From positions 1-8,213 of the forward strand of contig JAHFDX010000076.1 of the NCBI GenBank assembly GCA_023248785.1: DNA of 8,213 bases, read 5' to 3'. Positions 6,260 to 8,213 of this stretch are shown here, in pieces (position 1 is the stretch's first letter; each line of letters starts with the position of its first letter). The position numbers and the translations under genes were made by a program. The DNA comes from Myxococcales bacterium. Its GTDB lineage: Bacteria; Myxococcota_A; Polyangia; Polyangiales; Polyangiaceae. The notes beneath the pieces are model-generated. The model was given only the letters and a program-made list of their open reading frames with translations, made no database searches and was not told the DNA's origin.

Positions 6260-7135
6260 ATGACGTTCAACTTCGACAGCTACGTGGAGAACTCAGGCCC
6301 GCTCAACCTCTACGGGATCGATTTTGAGCGCGCTTGTGACTGGCAACTTGAGCCAGAGGAGCTGCGCGCGCTTGACTACTTCATCGACGTCGAGGGCCAC
6401 ACGACGTTTTGGGCCCGCGATCTGCTCAACACAAATCTCCGCCATGATCCTAAAGTTCGCACGTTCATCACTTGCTGGGCCTACGAGGAGTTATTTCACA
6501 ATCGAGCGCTTGAAAAATTCCGCCGCGCATATGATGAGCAGGTCTCATCGAACGCACGCGCGCAAGGCCCAGCGCGTCCACTGAAGGAAGCGTTTGAGGC
6601 ACTGGGAACGCGCTTTTTGGGCCTATGGCCGCGCGTTCAGCGTGCGACGTATCTCGCGTGGGGTGCCGCGGCCGAGCTGACAACCGTGACTGGTTATGTC
6701 TTGCTGGCTAGACGAACACGAAACCCCGTGCTTCGCGAGCTTCTTCAACGAATCTGCAAAGACGAACGCAAGCACTTTGCCTTTTACTATGGCGAAGCCA
6801 AACGTGCGCTCAGCACAAGCGCGGTCGTAAGGCGGAGTACATTTCAAATTCTGAGCGCCCTTTGGACTCCAGTCGGTGCGGGGATCAAACCGCGTTTGGA
6901 ATTCGAGTTTCTCATTCGTTACTTGGCCGAGGTAGACGAAGGCGCCGGCTATGAAGGTCTGTTGGAAATCGACCACATGATGGCACGCCTTCCCGGATTC
7001 GAGCGTTTCTCGAAGTTCGAATCGCTTCTCCGCGATCTTGCGCCGCGCAGTTACAAGGAAAACTCGTCCCCAAGTCGGAGTGGTGTAACGTTCACGCCCG
7101 CAAGCCGTGCGCACTCACGCTCGATCTCGGCCTGA
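6260..7135 (+). CDS. Ferritin-like di-iron carboxylate protein, acyl-ACP desaturase-like
   Basis: The predicted product is 291 residues. It shows the four-helix di-iron pattern with all six ligands: Glu45 (in IDVEGHTTFW), Glu77 and His80 (YEELFH), Glu139 (AAAELTTVTGY), and Glu169 and His172 (KDERKHFAFY). Two ExxH motifs about 90 residues apart, each preceded by a single-Glu helix, is the plan of soluble acyl-ACP desaturases and related oxygenases. The DERKH motif is close to their DEKRH. Likely chemistry is O2-dependent oxidation of an acyl chain or another substrate in the cytoplasm; the substrate cannot be inferred. ATG 6260 was chosen because GGAG lies 7 nt upstream. The in-frame TTG 6191 would add 23 unconvincing residues. 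The last 28 codons lie opposite the end of the next gene and encode a Ser/Arg-rich tail unlike the rest, so the functional domain probably ends near residue 264. Fold is confident, reaction is not. Confidence 0.82.
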   Translation: MTFNFDSYVENSGPLNLYGIDFERACDWQLEPEELRALDYFIDVEGHTTFWARDLLNTNLRHDPKVRTFITCWAYEELFHNRALEKFRRAYDEQVSSNARAQGPARPLKEAFEALGTRFLGLWPRVQRATYLAWGAAAELTTVTGYVLLARRTRNPVLRELLQRICKDERKHFAFYYGEAKRALSTSAVVRRSTFQILSALWTPVGAGIKPRLEFEFLIRYLAEVDEGAGYEGLLEIDHMMARLPGFERFSKFESLLRDLAPRSYKENSSPSRSGVTFTPASRAHSRSISA

Positions 7136-7818
7136 AACGACGGCTTCATATGATAAAGCAGCGTCGGTAAATCGATCGGCTTCGAATACTTTTTGATATC
7201 GACCGCAAGTGTTGCGGGCGTGTGGTGTCCGCTCACCGTTGCGAGTGATTGTGCCGAATTTGGAAAGCTCACCTCAACAAGCGCAGCTTTGAGATTCGAT
7301 TGCCCCGAGAGTACCCGCCACACCAAGTCCGTCGGTCCCGTGTCACCGCTGTACGCGATACTAGACACACCATCATCGACGACGAACCCAGAGCAGTCGA
7401 CCGTATGGTTCACCGGAACGGGTGTAACGATGTAACCGGCCACGTTGTTCGGCTTTCCGACGATGAGAGGTACCAGCTCGATCGTGGGTCCGCGTCCGGT
7501 GGGGATCTTCGTAAAATCAGGCCATATCTGTCCGTTGAAGAAATGCGTAACGAGCACATCAATCGTGTCCTGTGTCGCAAATACCTTCAGCGGCGGCGCG
7601 CCATTCTGGACACGGTTGTCCGCAATAGTGGACAGATCGCGAATGTGATCGAGATGCGCATGACTGATGAGCACCGCCTCGATGGCGCACTGGGATGGAA
7701 CTTCGAGTGAACTCGTCAACGCACCCGCATCGATAGCGAGACGATCGTCGATGAGAAAGGCACTCGTACGGTGCTTCGGCGTCTCGCCGCCATGGCAACC
7801 CAAAACCGAGAGTTTCAC
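7051..7818 (-). CDS. Metallo-beta-lactamase-fold hydrolase, class II cyclic-nucleotide phosphodiesterase-like
   Basis: This 255-residue cytoplasmic protein (no signal peptide) has a complete metallo-beta-lactamase metal site: HAHLDH at residues 53-58, His138 (PVNHT), Asp159 (YSGDTGP) and His223 (YHMKP). The run HAHLDHIRDL, the YSGDTGPTDLVW segment and the YHMKP end recall class II 3',5'-cyclic-nucleotide phosphodiesterases, enzymes that hydrolyse cAMP or cGMP. A Gly or Ser usually follows the HLDH-hydrophobic-x segment; here it is Asp61, so the specificity is uncertain and another phosphodiesterase or an RNase Z-like hydrolase is possible. GTG 7818 is chosen because an in-frame TGA lies only 15 bp upstream, at 7834-7836. 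Its ribosome binding site is weak. The 3' end overlaps the convergent di-iron protein gene by 85 bp. Upstream it is 123 bp from groEL on the same strand, with a strong terminator between, so it is probably transcribed separately. Confidence 0.82.
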   Translation of the reverse strand: MKLSVLGCHGGETPKHRTSAFLIDDRLAIDAGALTSSLEVPSQCAIEAVLISHAHLDHIRDLSTIADNRVQNGAPPLKVFATQDTIDVLVTHFFNGQIWPDFTKIPTGRGPTIELVPLIVGKPNNVAGYIVTPVPVNHTVDCSGFVVDDGVSSIAYSGDTGPTDLVWRVLSGQSNLKAALVEVSFPNSAQSLATVSGHHTPATLAVDIKKYSKPIDLPTLLYHMKPSFQAEIERECARLAGVNVTPLRLGDEFSL

Positions 7819-7871
7819 CAGCGTTTGACCGTATCAAGGATGTGGCCCCATGACCACCCACGGATCGCCAA

Positions 7872-7920
7872 ATGAACAAAAGCGGAAGGGCGCCTAGCAA
7901 CCGCCAGCGCGCCCTCCGCT
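7872..7920 (-). terminator. Rho-independent terminator downstream of groEL
   Basis: On the minus strand AGCGGAGGGCGC (7909-7920) pairs with the complementary GC-rich arm at 7881-7893. One bulged base splits a 12-bp stem into 6+6, with a loop of about 15 nt. The second arm runs directly into a T-rich tract (TTTTGTTCATTT, about 7870-7881). It begins 22 bp after the groEL stop, is oriented to stop groEL transcription, and separates groEL from the hydrolase gene. Confidence 0.88.
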
Positions 7921-7941
7921 CTTGAGCAATCAGCGAATCTT

Positions 7942-8213
7942 TCAGTCCATATCGAAGTCGCCGCCGCCCATGCCACCCATACCGCCCATGCCACCCATAC
8001 CGCCCATGCCACCCCCGCCACCTGCAGGAGCTTTCTCCGTCTTCGGCTTGTCGGCAATGACAGCTTCGGTTGTCAACATGAGGCCTGCCACGCTTGCCGC
8101 GTATTCGAGCGCCGAGCGCACGACCTTTGCAGGATCAATGACGCCTGCCTTGAGCAAGTCTTCGAACTGCTCCGTTTGCGCGTTGAAGCCGAAGCCTCCC
8201 TTCCCTGCACGAA
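7942..8213 (-). CDS. groEL: Chaperonin GroEL, C-terminal 89 residues, 5' part outside window
   Basis: The reading frame is open to the right edge, so the start is outside the window. The visible end carries GroEL landmarks: GKGGFGFNAQTEQFEDLLKA, then GVIDPAKVVRSALEYAASVA, then LMLTTEAVIADKP. These form the last part of the equatorial domain. GroEL assembles into the 14-subunit double ring that folds cytosolic proteins with GroES and ATP. The protein ends with a flexible tail of five Gly-Gly-Met units closing in GGGDFDMD, the typical disordered C-terminus that projects into the folding chamber. Any groES gene would lie outside the window. Myxococcota often have more than one groEL; the Gly-Met tail is that of the ordinary housekeeping type rather than a divergent paralogue. 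The stop is TGA, followed by the terminator at 7872-7920. Confidence 0.97.
   Translation of the reverse strand, partial: RAGKGGFGFNAQTEQFEDLLKAGVIDPAKVVRSALEYAASVAGLMLTTEAVIADKPKTEKAPAGGGGGMGGMGGMGGMGGMGGGDFDMD
7961..8020. repeat. Tandem GGM-coding repeats in the groEL tail
   Basis: About five 9-bp units (CCACCCAT alternating with CCGCCCAT on the + strand, two alternating variants giving an 18-bp period) encode the Gly-Gly-Met tail. The repeat belongs to the protein-coding sequence and is prone to copy-number change. Confidence 0.9.

Noticed and set aside
7961..8020. Short regular repeats resembling a repeat array
   Set aside because: The repeats are in frame and encode the well-known Gly-Gly-Met tail of GroEL. 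There are no spacers, so it is not a CRISPR array.

Overview
This is chromosomal DNA from a fairly GC-rich Gram-negative bacterium. The best guess is a member of the Myxococcota (class Polyangia or a relative). Support for that is a cysteine-rich lipoprotein with a Ser/Thr/Gly linker, a BamB-type outer-membrane lipoprotein, frequent TTG and GTG starts, and the style of the GroEL C-terminus. No rRNA, tRNA, CRISPR array or insertion sequence was found. The placement is inferred from protein character only, because no database search could be run.

Layout, left to right. (1) 1-1625, + strand: the 3' end of a TPR-protein gene, overlapping by 4 bp a gene for an eight-bladed PQQ-type beta-propeller lipoprotein (BamB-like). 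This is the YfgM-BamB arrangement of envelope biogenesis. (2) 1633-2958, - strand: an AAA ATPase with a DUF4143-type C-terminus, ending 7 bp from the bamB-like stop and lower in GC than its neighbours. It looks like an acquired accessory gene. (3) 3086-3649, + strand: an unrecognised cysteine-rich lipoprotein, divergent from the ATPase. (4) 3650-3771: a 122-bp convergent gap holding a 28-bp sequence (3702-3729) with the structure of a chromosomal dif site, the XerC/XerD dimer-resolution site. (5) 3772-6108, - strand: a complete HelD-family superfamily 1 helicase/translocase that probably acts on RNA polymerase. (6) 6260-7135, + strand: a ferritin-like di-iron protein with all six expected iron ligands, nearest in style to acyl-ACP desaturases. 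It overlaps tail-to-tail by 85 bp with (7). (7) 7051-7818, - strand: a metallo-beta-lactamase-fold hydrolase resembling class II cyclic-nucleotide phosphodiesterases. (8) 7942-8213, - strand: the C-terminal 89 residues of GroEL with its Gly-Gly-Met tail, followed by a strong intrinsic terminator.

Apart from the TPR/BamB pair, the genes alternate in orientation and look like independent units rather than one pathway. The most informative element is the dif-like site. If it is genuine, the window lies in the replication terminus region. I see no evidence for a new multi-gene defence or biosynthetic system here.
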